From the NCBI GenBank assembly GCA_964035015.1, contig OZ036008.1:2997612-3061611 (forward strand): 64,000 nt of DNA, read 5' to 3'. Source of the DNA: Corallium rubrum. Taxonomy: Eukaryota > Cnidaria > Anthozoa > Scleralcyonacea > Coralliidae. Numbering within the stretch: position 1 is the first letter of the stretch; the number at the start of each line of letters is the position of its first letter. Positions 36,691 to 46,755 of this stretch are shown piece after piece. The position numbers and the translations under genes were made by a program. Under the pieces are notes generated by a model. It searched no databases, had not been told where the DNA came from, and was given only the letters and a program-made list of their open reading frames with translations.

Positions 36691-37974
36691 TTAACCATCC
36701 TTATAAAAGTTTGTCTTATAGAGCAGTGTACCTAATGAAAATACTGCAGCAACTATTGAGAGTTTGAGCTGAAATGTATATCCAACTGCCAGAAAACCCG
36801 ATCTGATGTTCTTTAAGTAAGCCACAAGCAACTGGACCTCAGTACGTGAAACAAAAGTCCAATGTTGATAATTTTCCTCATTCTGGTCGCCATTCAAAGT
36901 TGCAACTGCTGTTTCCCGGGGAGCTGTATTCTGCATAGCGGTAGTAAGTTGTTCAGGACAAAAATTGTTCACTTCACAACAGAATCTCTCATCGTTTTTT
37001 CCGATTTGTTCGGCGAAGTAGAACGGGCCAGTCCATATTAGTATATAAATTGCAATAAAAGCAACTGCGTAAAGCCCTAAAGTAGCTCCATATGCTAAAT
37101 TACTCAATACAATGATTGGAACTAATATGGTAAGAGAAACGTTATGTATTAAGAACCAGAATCGAAGGCGACGGCAAGAAGTTTCTACCTTTGTCGTGTA
37201 GTGACAAATGTGATCATGTATGGCTGCTTCCGCTCTTTGAGTCCAATTGAGGAACTTCTGATGTTGATTTCGAAGACGAGCATTGCTGACGAGCTGAAGT
37301 ATGTCAATAACCCATAAAACTGCGAAGTACATTCCAGTAACATGAACACTGCCAGATATTGTCAACCACTTAAGATACATAATCCTATGATTGTAGAGGT
37401 AAACCGTCTCTAGACTGATGATTCGTATATAAAAAAAGATATTATAACTAAGCCAAGCTAATGCGATAAGTAAAGACAATGCCGTCCTCAAGTTGTAGTA
37501 TTTGATTTGTTTACGAAATCTCTCAAGCTGTCGTGCATCCAAGGTGATGGAGGTCACGTTGTCTTCAAAGTCACGAGATCTGAAGTAAACCCAACCAGCA
37601 AGATGACTAAAGTATGCTGAAGCGAATACAACGACGAAGTATAACTTGGTCGATAAAGAGGGATTAAAAAATGCATCATCTTCGTGTAAGCAAAAGAGCA
37701 CTACAGTCAATATGGCAATATAAGCGAGTAACAAGCTGATCAGTCCTGGGTAGAAATATCGACTGAGACAACAACTCGATCTCGGGTGCCACAATGACAG
37801 ACCCCTCAGTAGCCATCTCAGTAACAGAAATTCTCTACTTGAAGTGAACGTAAATGTCTCCGGTCTTTCTGCTGGTGGTAGTTGTGGAATATTTCCCGCT
37901 TGATTGTCCTCAGACTCAGCACCATCAAAAACAACGTCAACAAGGATTTCGACTCTCTCTTCGTCGCTGGCCAT
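36691..37974 (-). CDS. Seven-TM receptor-like protein, copy B (gustatory-receptor-like)
   Basis: An intact single-exon gene of 427 residues. The acidic N-terminus (DEERVEI, SEDNQ, PQLPPAERPETF) is followed by hydrophobic segments at about 74-96, 110-130, 162-184, 205-227, 271-295, 301-321 and 395-421. That makes seven membrane passes with a long loop before the last one. The seven passes, acidic presumably cytoplasmic N-terminus, and conserved stretch between TM6 and TM7 (VQLLVAYLKNIRSGFLAVGYT) suit the insect-Gr/animal gustatory-receptor-like superfamily, which acts as ligand-gated cation channels at the plasma membrane. That assignment rests on architecture only. The start is fixed by conservation of MASDE among copies. 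Loop TM3-TM4 (residues 184-205) differs most between copies. Confidence 0.75.
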   Translation of the reverse strand: MASDEERVEILVDVVFDGAESEDNQAGNIPQLPPAERPETFTFTSSREFLLLRWLLRGLSLWHPRSSCCLSRYFYPGLISLLLAYIAILTVVLFCLHEDDAFFNPSLSTKLYFVVVFASAYFSHLAGWVYFRSRDFEDNVTSITLDARQLERFRKQIKYYNLRTALSLLIALAWLSYNIFFYIRIISLETVYLYNHRIMYLKWLTISGSVHVTGMYFAVLWVIDILQLVSNARLRNQHQKFLNWTQRAEAAIHDHICHYTTKVETSCRRLRFWFLIHNVSLTILVPIIVLSNLAYGATLGLYAVAFIAIYILIWTGPFYFAEQIGKNDERFCCEVNNFCPEQLTTAMQNTAPRETAVATLNGDQNEENYQHWTFVSRTEVQLLVAYLKNIRSGFLAVGYTFQLKLSIVAAVFSLGTLLYKTNFYKDG

Positions 37975-38698
37975 GTTATTTTAATAAGCGCTTCCGCGAA
38001 AAAATCCTTATCGGGGGGGGGGCTTATTAAATTTTTTTAAACCTATTTAACTAAACATTTATGGCTACCAAAAAAACTTGGTAATAATTACGGAGAACGT
38101 GGTAATATACAGCAAAGATTGAAAAGAGATAATAAAGACCTTTAGGTCCACGTTTACCTCAAACTGCGAACTCCATGCAGTTTGCGATGAAAGCATATTT
38201 TTCATTGTTTTGGAAAATTGGCCATTGTGCATCAAATTTTAGGGTTATATATCTCAAATTCTCAGTCAAGGAAGCCAAATGGTTGCTGATTATGAAAATC
38301 TAAATTTAGTGAGAATGTATTTTAAACTTCGGATTCCCTCGTTTATAACGAGTTCCCCACCACGGATTTTTCCACAAAATTGGCGCAAAATCTGATTTTT
38401 TTTAATCTCGGGTTTTTTAGAGTTTTTTCAAATTTTGTTACAGTATTAGTTTTGTTAAGCCTGGTTTTCGTATATCGTAATTCATCGATACAGCTTTGCG
38501 ATGAATTTCGATGAATTATAAAATAACCGGAAGTAAATGAACGACAACACGCACTCTGAGTGGCTATTGGGTCAAACAAGCGGCCATTATAACTCCATAA
38601 TGGCACGGCACACGAGATACTTCGCGACGATTTTGTCGTTTTTGATGAATTTTATGTGGATTTAATCATCAACGAAAGTCAAAAATTACTTGGATATA

Positions 38699-39014
38699 CA
38701 GGGTGTATCAAAAAAAAGGCTACCCTTAGAAAATATAATTAACATTCTTTTCAAATAACCTATTGTATATTGACAGCCCTGGACACCTCTGAAGTCACGG
38801 ATGCGTAAAAAACAAATGGTCGTATACACCTGGGAAATTACGATAACTTCTAAACGTATGAAGGAGCATAACTGAAATAAAAATGTTAATTATATTCATA
38901 TCAGTTCGATTAAAAATGGTTCAACTGACCACAGGGCTGTCAATATACAATAGGTTATTTGAAAAGAATGTTAATTATATTTTCTAAGGGTAGCCTTTTT
39001 TTTGATACACCCTG
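38699..39014. mobile_element. Mariner-like MITE, TA duplication
   Basis: Inverted terminal repeats of about 83 bases start CAGGGTGTATCAAAAAAAAG. TA flanks both sides (38697-38698, 39015-39016). It has no transposase. Confidence 0.92.
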
Positions 39015-39213
39015 TATGTCTTTATAATCAGGTAATTAACACAGTAGAATGTTTTCAGTGCAACTTTAAGTGCATTTTCATCGCTAAAATCCCCAACGTG
39101 TTGTACGGGGCCACGCGTGGCGCTAAATGGTAACAAACTCGTCCTGAGACAGGTAATCTGTTTTTTTTGCTTACTTTTCTTGGGTTTATTGACAATTTAA
39201 AGTCATTTTATAA

Positions 39214-39361
39214 AAGAAATAAAAAACTTAGTCGCTGTGCGATTATCGAGTTATAATGCACTCGAGAAGCTAGTAAAACACTCGGCTATCGCCTCGTGCT
39301 TTACACGCATCTCTCGTGCATTATAACTCGATAATCGCACGCGACACGTTTTTTATTTCTT
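39214..39361. repeat. Long hairpin around CACTCGGCTATCGCCTCGTG
   Basis: The arms AAGAAATAAAAAACTTAGTC and GTGCGATTATCGAGTTATAA are mirrored on the right side, with a central loop resembling that at 13969-14032. Confidence 0.85.
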
Positions 39362-40039
39362 AAATAGGATTATGAAAACCGGCAACTGGGGACAATCCAC
39401 GATTATCGGCGATCATCGCAAGAACCAAAAAAATTTGTTTCCCGCGATGATCGCCGACTGTCGGCGATGAATTAAGACAAGCAAAACAAATGAAAACCGA
39501 AATCCGATGAAATAAGACGAATTAGGACCCAGACGATCGTCGCAAATGTGAGCATCGGCGATGAAATACGAGAAATGAAAACCAGGCATAATGAACTATT
39601 CTGTGTTAGTCGATCGCCATATATGATTTTACAATACTTTCTCGTTAAAAATGAATTTTGGTCCCTTTGTCGTTTTAGCCAACGCATATCTGAAAAGAGT
39701 GCCGTGTATTTAAATAACCACTAAAAAGTATAAACGGCTTCAAAAACTAACCACTTGGTAAGTTCATTGGCGGAGTTAGTTTGAAAAATAACCTTGTCTA
39801 AGCCGAGAAAATCAAAGCTAAAGTTATATAAATCAGGAGGTATCTTTATCACATATTAACTTTAATTTCTTTTGAATTTTCCTCATGAATTATTAATGAG
39901 TTTTTGAACCAGTTAATTGTAAACTACTGCAGAAAGAAAGAAACTATATGCCAATAAGAAATACAAGAATTAATCCAAAGCTAATAGAAAGCTATCTTCT
40001 TGCTACACAAGAAGAAACAAATAGATTTTCTATTTTAAT

Positions 40040-40132
40040 CAGAGCAGTTACTCGTTATATGTTGAATCCGCCATGTTGATTTTCTTCAGAGCAGTTACTC
40101 GTTATATGTTGAATCCGCCATGTTGATTTTCT
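40040..40132 (+). repeat. 47-base tandem duplication
   Basis: CAGAGCAGTTACTCGTTATA and the following sequence to GATTTTCTT are present twice in direct succession, apparently without differences, so the duplication is recent. Confidence 0.9.
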
Positions 40133-40326
40133 TGTCATATAAAATGTTCATGTTTTGAAACAACGAAGACAGCAAAAATCTCAGTTCGTTTCTTGCTCTT
40201 AAAAGATCATAGAAAACCACCGAAAAATACTTAAATTGCATACCAAAAGCAATTACAACTATTTGAGTAAGACAAAATGACATAACAAAGAAAAATTGGC
40301 TTTGTTTTTCACACATGGTATTCTTA

Positions 40327-40720
40327 GGCCAGCGCTAAACGTCGCAGAATAGACGAATTTAATTCAGACGAATTTAATTGTTTGAATTTTATTCGACGTA
40401 ATTGCGACGTAAATTCGACATACGAATTAAATTCGTCTCGGCAACTAAATTCGTCTGAGTCAGACGGATAATGCGACGATAATGCGTGTTCGAGTTACCC
40501 GACGAATTATCGTCGCGTCGAATTAAATGTTTCGCTTCTGTCTGTGACTGTTCGGCCTCATGTTTTCAAGAAGTCGTTTTCAGGATCAATGGGTCCAAGT
40601 AAAAACATTTAAATTCGACGTTTAACTCGACGTCGCATTTACGTCGCATTACCGACGAAGTTCATTCGAATGAAAATGAAGGAACTAAATTCGTCTATTG
40701 TGCGACGTGTAGCGCAGGCC
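40327..40720. mobile_element. MITE with GGCCAGCGCTAAACGTCGC ends
   Basis: The left end GGCCAGCGCTAAACGTCGCA and the inverted right end GGCCTGCGCTACACGTCGCA lead into AATAGACGAATTTAATTC. The interior is crowded with GACGAATTAAATTCGTC-like palindromes. Confidence 0.85.
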
Positions 40721-40801
40721 TGATTCTTATTTACCGTTAAAGGATAAAGGGGATCGGATAAGGGCATTATCACAGACTCTCGGAGCAGTTATCTCGGAGC
40801 C

Positions 40802-40805
<4 letters not shown>

Positions 40806-40847
<42 letters not shown>
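40806..40847 (+). repeat. (TA)n microsatellite
   Basis: About 20 TA units. Similar arrays lie at 41326-41349, 41624-41678, 41955-42001, 42013-42059, 42121-42172, 43329-43371 and 43400-43432. TA arrays therefore flank nearly every element between 40.8 and 43.4 kb. Confidence 0.95.
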
Positions 40848-40850
<3 letters not shown>

Positions 40851-41320
40851 ACAATTATTCACCGAAGTGGAGGTGAATAGTGCTGGATATGTGAATAATT
40901 GTTTTAGCATATACCTCATGAATGAAATAACAAGTTTAACATTCTAGATCTTATATTTTCGGTATTTTATACAAGACACGGCCGCTAGCAACTTGGGCAC
41001 TATATAACGGCACTTGCGTACCCGATATTTGTCGACAAAACAGTTTTCACAACTTTTGAATATATTAATGGCTAGAAAATTGTAAAGAAACATACCTGTG
41101 GACACTCTTCTACTTAATTTTGTTGAGTTTTCTCGTTATTCTACAACATGAGCCTTGTTTATCAATAGAATCTTCTGCTTCGGTAAACAAAGCAAAACTG
41201 GCCGCCATTTTGTTTTGCCCGCCATTTTGTTTTGCCCGCAGGTGAATAGTGCAGGATATCCCGAGCTAGAGGAACCAATCAGATTGCGTAAAAAGCACTA
41301 TTCACCTGCGAGGTATATGC

Positions 41321-41322
<2 letters not shown>
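40848..41322 (-). repeat. Dispersed repeat, inverted copy of 4121-4620
   Basis: Runs from TTAACAATTATTCACC to CACCTGCGAGGTATATGCT. A local duplication of GCCGCCATTTTGTTTTGCCC lies near 41200-41239. Confidence 0.8.
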
Positions 41323-41352
<30 letters not shown>

Positions 41353-41353
41353 A

Positions 41354-41455
41354 TGTTTACAACACGAGCGGCCGTGTTGTATTGAATTATACAATCACGA
41401 GCCGAAGGCGAGTGATTGTATATTCAATACAACAAGGACGCGAGTGTTGTAAACA
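41354..41455. repeat. Hairpin-forming inverted repeat
   Basis: TGTTTACAACACGAGCGGCC, then TGTTGTATTGAATTATACAA, are mirrored on the right. The loop is GAGCCGAAGGCGAG. Confidence 0.85.
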
Positions 41456-41619
41456 ACTTGTGAAATGAATAAATAGTAAAAATCCCTTTGGGATAATCAT
41501 ATTGAGATGCTAATTAGTTACAAGCACTAGTGGTTTGTATGGGGTTTACAGGGGTATACATGTGACGTGATTTCTGAAATTGGATTGGCTGCAAAACTCA
41601 TGAATTATTAATGAATTTC

Positions 41620-41623
<4 letters not shown>

Positions 41624-41678
<55 letters not shown>
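41624..41678 (+). repeat. (TA)n microsatellite
   Basis: About 27 TA units. Confidence 0.95.
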
Positions 41679-41680
<2 letters not shown>

Positions 41681-41806
41681 AAGTAAATAAATATACGAAG
41701 TAAATATACCAAGTAAATATAATATTAGTAGTAGATTGAAGAGTGCTCGATGCCTATACATAGGCAGAGCGGATTTAACTGACTGTTTCTTACTTAAAAC
41801 ATCATT

Positions 41807-41850
41807 GTTGCTACTCTGAGTTTCTCGCGGTTAGGCGATCATCAGGTAAC
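41807..41850 (-). ncRNA. Hammerhead ribozyme, type I minimal, minus strand
   Basis: Read on the minus strand: stem I strand GTTAC, core CTGATGA, stem II TCGC-CTAACC-GCGA (four perfect pairs), core GAAA, a short stem III CTCAGAGT, cleavage-site A, then GCAAC closing stem I with one mismatch (A opposite C). Predicted scission is between 41812 and 41811. Short stem III and an open stem I match the minimal type I hammerheads known from Penelope-like elements and other retroelements. Activity is inferred. Confidence 0.8.
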
Positions 41851-41870
41851 TGTGAAAGGAATCTTTAACA

Positions 41871-41914
41871 GTTGCCTGATGATCGCCTAACCGCGTGAAA
41901 CTCAGAGTAGCAAC
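41871..41914 (+). ncRNA. Hammerhead ribozyme, type I minimal, plus strand
   Basis: GTTGC (41871-41875), core CTGATGA (41876-41882), stem II TCGC-CTAACC-GCGT (41883-41896; the pair nearest the core is U opposite U), core GAAA (41897-41900), stem III CTCAGAGT (41901-41908), cleavage A (41909), then GCAAC (41910-41914), exactly complementary to GTTGC. All invariant core bases are present and the cleavage triplet is GUA. Predicted cut is between 41909 and 41910. It lies 0.3 kb from Penelope-like sequences, a family known to carry such ribozymes. Confidence 0.85.
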
Positions 41915-41951
41915 AATGATGTTTTAAGTAAGAAACGGCAGTCAGTTATAT

Positions 41952-41954
<3 letters not shown>

Positions 41955-42006
<52 letters not shown>

Positions 42007-42011
42007 CATAT

Positions 42012-42059
<48 letters not shown>
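41955..42059 (+). repeat. (TA)n microsatellite pair
   Basis: Two TA arrays separated by ACATACATATACAC, right beside the ribozyme palindrome. Confidence 0.95.
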
Positions 42060-42062
<3 letters not shown>

Positions 42063-42117
42063 CCAAAATCCTTAGAACATCCTATGTAATCGAGTGAAAT
42101 GCCCAATATTACTTATA

Positions 42118-42173
<56 letters not shown>

Positions 42174-42176
<3 letters not shown>

Positions 42177-42579
42177 TAAAAAGTTAAAACACAGGTATGT
42201 TAAAATCTTTAATAAAAACCAATCGTTTTCGACTATATTACAGTCATCTTCAGGGTTAAAAACGAGATGCCATCCAGCAGGCAGAATAATTTATACTATT
42301 AGGTTATTCCCAAAGGGAACAGGTTACAATTAAAGCATTTGACTTGTTTGTTAAGGGTCGGATTTTTCTGTTTGATTAATAGTCCTTCTGCGATTAAGCG
42401 TTTAGTGTAAAAATGTTCGACTTGTAATTTCATCCAAGTAAAAGAATGATGAGGGAATTGTTTCAAATGTCTGGCTGGTTCTGAGTTGTGACGAACGTTT
42501 TCGTGTTCTGCGATGCGGGTCTCGAGATTGCGGCTTGTTTCGCCAATGTAGCTTTCGCCACAGGAGCAATTTCCCTGGT
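42174..42579 (-). mobile_element. Penelope-like element 3' end, inverted copy
   Basis: Reverse complement of 42888-43306: the GIY-YIG coding end and 3' untranslated region. It starts right after a TA array and ends at CCCTGGTATA, where it faces the other copy across about 20 bases of repeated ATGAATGCTGGAT. Confidence 0.85.
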
Positions 42580-42600
42580 ATAATGAATGCTGGATAATGA

Positions 42601-43176
42601 ATGCTGAATGCTGGATATCCCTATCATTTTATAATTAACACAATTACCCATTTTAAGAACAACCTACAAACAGAAGACCCTCTTATCCCACCTTACTTTT
42701 TCGAAGAAAGAAAGAAAATTGCCATCCGCTTACCTTATTGCCCTCTTAACGAGAAACAAAGCAAGAAATTCATCGCCAAACTCAACTCCTTTACTGCAAA
42801 CAAGTATTTTTTTGTCATCGTTTGGCAAACGAAGAAAATCCGACAGATGTTTCGATTAAAAGACAAGAATCTCCACCCATCGCATGTCGTATACCAGGGA
42901 AATTGCTCCTGTGGCGAAAGCTACATTGGCGAAACAAGCCGCAATCTCGAGACCCGCATCGCAGAACACGAAAACGTTCGTCACAACTCAGAACCAGCCA
43001 GACATTTGAAACAATTCCCTCATCATTCTTTTACTTGGATGAAATTACAAGTCGAACATTTTTACACTAAACGCTTAATCGCAGAAGGACTATTAATCAA
43101 ACAGAAAAATCCGACCCTTAACAAACAAGTCAAATGCTTTAATTGTAACCTGTTCCCTTTGGGAATAACCTAATAG
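42601..43176 (+). pseudogene. Penelope-like retroelement C-terminal end with GIY-YIG endonuclease
   Basis: A 190-codon open frame continuous with the end of a Penelope-like polyprotein. The linker after the reverse transcriptase (IAIRLPYCPLNEKQSKKF, FFVIVWQTKKIRQMF) is followed by GIY-YIG: VVYQGNC, the SYIGET core, arginines in SRNLETRIAEHE, then the zinc-binding-like tail (CFNCNLFP). The reverse transcriptase is missing, so the copy is 5'-truncated, as usual for target-primed insertion. The frame itself is unbroken, suggesting a recent insertion. The 3' untranslated region to 43306 is shared with the inverted copy at 42174-42579. Penelope-like elements prefer such inverted or tandem arrangements. 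Confidence 0.88.
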
Positions 43177-43325
43177 TATAAATTATTCTGCCTGCTGGAT
43201 GGCATCTCGTTTTTAACCCTGAAGATGACTGTAATATAGTCGAAAACGTTTGGTTTTTATTAAAGATTTTAACATACCTGTGTTTTAACTTTTTAAACAA
43301 ATTATATCTAGCGATACATCTATGA

Positions 43326-43328
<3 letters not shown>

Positions 43329-43378
<50 letters not shown>

Positions 43379-43396
43379 ATATATATATATATGTAT

Positions 43397-43432
<36 letters not shown>
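43329..43432 (+). repeat. (TA)n microsatellite with GTATGTATA breaks
   Basis: TA arrays immediately 3' of the Penelope-like copy. The isoleucine/tyrosine open frames here are artefacts. Confidence 0.95.
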
Positions 43433-43435
<3 letters not shown>

Positions 43436-43557
43436 GTTTTCCAAAAGCTTTGTTTTTGCCGTCCATACTGGTGTAGAAAAACGGCGTCTTCGAATGTCTC
43501 CACTCCGGAGAGCGTTTTCGACACACTCTGTTTTCGGTCACCGAAGACGCCGAATTA

Positions 43558-43793
43558 GTGGATGAAACACAACATTATATAGGGGATGAAACACAACATT
43601 ATATAGGGAATGAAACACAACATTATATAGGGGATGAAACACAACATTATATAGGGGATGAAACACAACATTATTTTGGGGGTGAAACACAACATTATAT
43701 AGGGGATGAAACACAACATTATATAGGGGATGAAACACAACATTATATAGGGGATGAAACACAACATTATATAGGGGATGAAACACAACATTC
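43558..43793 (+). repeat. 24-base minisatellite, about ten units
   Basis: Each unit contains GATGAAACACAACATTATAT with one GGG-rich join, giving an open frame of GDETQHYI octapeptides on one strand and VFHPLYN-type repeats on the other. Since 24 is a multiple of three, frames stay open by construction. One unit has TTTTGG in place of TATAGG. Confidence 0.95.
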
Positions 43794-43821
43794 GTTAGAA
43801 AACGGATTAGTGTGGACATGA

Positions 43822-44605
43822 CCTTTCAGTAGCAGCCTAGTTTCTATAGGCCTCTATTTCAGCAGATTCCGGGTCAGCAATGAATGCATGACGAACCACG
43901 CGGAAGTTCTGGTGAACGGCCACCATTCATGACGTGAGTGGTTGGCGAAAACAATAACTGGAAATACAACAAGTTATTGATAATACCAAGAAGTGCTAAA
44001 ACTTACAACATCTGCTTCTCAATTGCAATTACTGGGGCAGGTGTTAACCCATCTGTAACCATTACAGGTCAAAATAGTAACCATTACAGGTCACTGATCT
44101 GATACCCTTAACAACCAATAAAACAAAATCTTGTTTGGTTATATCAATTTATCGTTATCAGTGTAGTCATAACCGTGTAAATTTAGTTTACCATCAGGAC
44201 TACTTGTATGACTGTATTAACCTAGCTTTGCAAACCCTAAAGAATGTTGGTCAGGTCAGAGGTAATACTGTAGGTACCTATCTGGTTTCATAACAAGGTG
44301 TTTATAAACCAGAGTATTCTTGGGATAATCCCTCTGCTCCTGAACGCTTTGTAAATTTCAACAGAAAAACATAATTAATATTACGTGTTTGCAACATGTT
44401 CTTGGTATATGACAATTGTCAACATATGTTCAGTATATTCAATAGGATACGTACATATTATATGTATAATCGATTGACCAGAGGATAATAATAGTCCTAT
44501 CTTGGGGTGCACCCACTGCACCTCCTGGGAGGTATCTTCTGAATTGCAGTATATGTATAAGCACCCCAGTATACAATGTTTTTGGAATATTACAAAAACA
44601 AAAAT
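43822..44605. other. No gene recognised
   Basis: Unique-looking AT-rich sequence. A local duplication, AACCATTACAGGTCA, lies near 44056-44095. Nothing coding is supported. Confidence 0.4.
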
Positions 44606-44925
44606 TGACATTGGGAAGCACGGGTGGCGTGTGCTGTTAGGGCGCTGCCTATCACCGCTGTAGTTAAGCCCAGTTGGACGGGGTTAGTACGGGGTTAGTA
44701 CGGGAATAACACCGTTCTTAATTGAACTTGAATTTCATGTGAGTAGAGTTTAGTTGGTCTCCTGTGCGTCGAGGGTTTTTCACAGGGTTCTGCGGTTTTC
44801 CTCCCTCCGTAAAATCAACACTTAGCTCTTAGCTTATGTCGTGCACTTTTAACATGAGCCTCTGGGTCGGATGATTGGGCGACCACATCCTGTGCTTACG
44901 ACGTTAAATAAATCATTACTTATTA
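44606..44925 (+). mobile_element. SINE-like element
   Basis: The head GCACGGGTGGCGTGTGCTGT with TTAGGGCGC resembles a polymerase III A-box. Downstream, GAGGGTTTTTCACAGGGTTC then TGCGGTTTTCCTCCC resembles the conserved central body of cnidarian tRNA-derived SINEs. The 3' end GTTAAATAAATCATTACTTA looks like a SINE tail. A clear B-box was not identified. Confidence 0.5.
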
Positions 44926-46547
44926 CAATAATTAACCACTGAAGTGTTTGAGAGTTAGTCAACCTTTATCGTTTGCAACTTAAACTGTATTCTGGCCATT
45001 TCCTTGTATCGTGATTCACTGATTACTAAAATGTCATATTTCCCAAAATCACCAGTGAAATGATTAAATGAAGTCAGAAATTATAGACACAGTGCAGTGG
45101 GTATATGCCATCCGGTGGCAGAATGCCTTATCAAGAATTTAGCAGTTAGCTTCATATCAACGAATAATAACTAATAAACAATTCACATACAGTATTCCAA
45201 TACCACAAAATGTTTGCAATTTTTCAAACGATATCGATAAAGGGCACCCATATGAAGGCATATATAATATATTGCTCACACGTATCTTGGTATGATGAAG
45301 TTAGTAGTGGAGGTGCCAGAAATTTAAAATTACATATTTTATCCAGGATGGGGTCCTTAAAGTGTCTATGAAATGAAAAATTGGTTGGCATTTTTGTTGT
45401 TTTATTGTACAGAGAGCATGACAGGAGCACTCACTGAAAATTTCAAGAGAATACGTAGAATCTGATGCGTAGTTTTCGCGCTATCGACTCTGAAAATTTG
45501 CCGTGGATAGTTTGTTTTGGGGAAATATGGGCTCAAATTACTAGCATTGTTTGGTCGTCTCAGCTTTCAGTGAGCGTCACGCGCCATTCATGTGGCACAG
45601 AAGCCCAACAGCTGTTTCGAGTTTCAAATTATCACCCGCTGCAATTTGCACATATATGCATATATTACCAACTGTTAAGAAAAGTGCCACGATCCCAGCT
45701 TACTCAACTGTTAAGCGCCCTCGGTCTTCAGTCAGAAGCTCAATATAATAAAATAAAAAAGAGGAAGGACCATCACAGGCGTCAGAGTTGGGCTCCCTGT
45801 GGATCAACTGGACGTCACACGATACATATTAGTATCGGAATTCTTTTGATGCGCCAGCTTTTTACGCAAAAATTTTGAGGAGTTCAAAAAGAACTTGTTA
45901 TTTAACAATAGCGAAGGGCACAAAGTATTCATGTTTGTCCGAGTTTATAATTTTTTTTTTGCGTTCTTGACAAGAGAGAATATACGTAGTTTAAACATCG
46001 ATGGGAATGATGTAATCGTATCCAGACTTATCAAAACAACACAGCGATATAGCAATGCTGTGTTAGTCACTCGAGATCTCGCCATGTTACGTTCGATTTC
46101 ACATAAACGTTTAATTTGAGGAGGATAAGTTACGAATATCTGATATTCTGCGCAATAATACGGTATATTATGAATCTTTTGAATTAAGCTCTGTGATGAC
46201 CGCTGTTCGTATATGAGGTATATCCTATCCTGTTTTCGTTTATTGACTGTTCTTCAGTTTTTGTTTCGTGTGTGTTTGGAGTGCAGGGTAAGCTCGTTTT
46301 CGCAAACTCATGGTTTGATATAAGTGCTGTACGTACGTATTTCCTGTATTTTGCAAATATTTTTTCTTCCTTCACGATCGAGTCGTGAACGAACAGGCAA
46401 AATCAATAATATGGCGTGTTCAGTTGTTAAAGTTTAATGACTAAAACTAAGCAAATTAATTAATCATACAATTAGGTATATATGCTATATGTAATATGAA
46501 AACGGTCTAAATTAAGAACGCAAATTCAATCAATATAAAAGCATTTG
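44926..46547. other. No gene recognised
   Basis: An open frame of 137 codons (45465-45878) has no recognisable domain and no supporting context. A second one, 74 codons at 45895-46119, is likewise unassigned. Confidence 0.35.
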
Positions 46548-46755
46548 TGAAAACGTTGTCGAAAGGTCACTGTTTGACGTTGTCACAACGTTGCTGATAA
46601 AACGTTGTCAGAACGTTGTCAAAACGTTGCTGTTTCGTAATTTATAACGTTGTCACAACGTTGCCTGCTGTCTACAAATTTTCGTTGCCACAACGTTAAC
46701 ACGCAACGTTGTCACAACGAAAGTCTAACGTTGTTACAACGTTGTCACAACGTAA
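46548..46755. repeat. Cluster of AACGTTGTCACAACGTT palindromes
   Basis: At least ten copies of AACGTTGT or its complement ACAACGTT occur within about 200 bases, often joined as the 17-base palindrome AACGTTGTCACAACGTT. The spacing is irregular. It could be a palindrome-rich satellite or a relic MITE. Confidence 0.85.

Larger units (their letters stand above)
38457..39588. mobile_element. Compound MITE with AAGCCTGGTTTTC ends
   Basis: AAGCCTGGTTTTCGTATATC at the left and ...GAAATGAAAACCAGGC at the right are inverted, related to the 23481 element. It contains a complete mariner-like MITE (38699-39014) and a hairpin (39214-39361), so several insertions are stacked. Confidence 0.65.
41776..41948. 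repeat. Palindrome containing two opposed hammerhead ribozymes
   Basis: Two arms of about 75 bases (TAACTGACTG... and ...CAGTCAGTTA) are near-perfect inverted copies. Each arm encodes a hammerhead core on its own strand. The inner part GTAACTGTGAAAGGAATCTT and the following bases form the loop. Confidence 0.9.

Noticed and set aside
43217..43255. Second hammerhead in the Penelope 3' end (CTGAAGATGACT...AGTCGAAAA)
   Set aside because: The core has CTGAAGAT rather than CTGATGA, and no closing stem I or cleavage triplet could be paired, so it is at best degenerate.
43538..43821. GDETQHYI repeat protein as a gene
   Set aside because: No promoter, signal or flanking coding sequence. Openness follows from the 24-base period. 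Kept only as a repeat.
45465..45878. 137-codon ORF as a gene
   Set aside because: No recognisable domain, no family copies in the window, and composition like the flanks.
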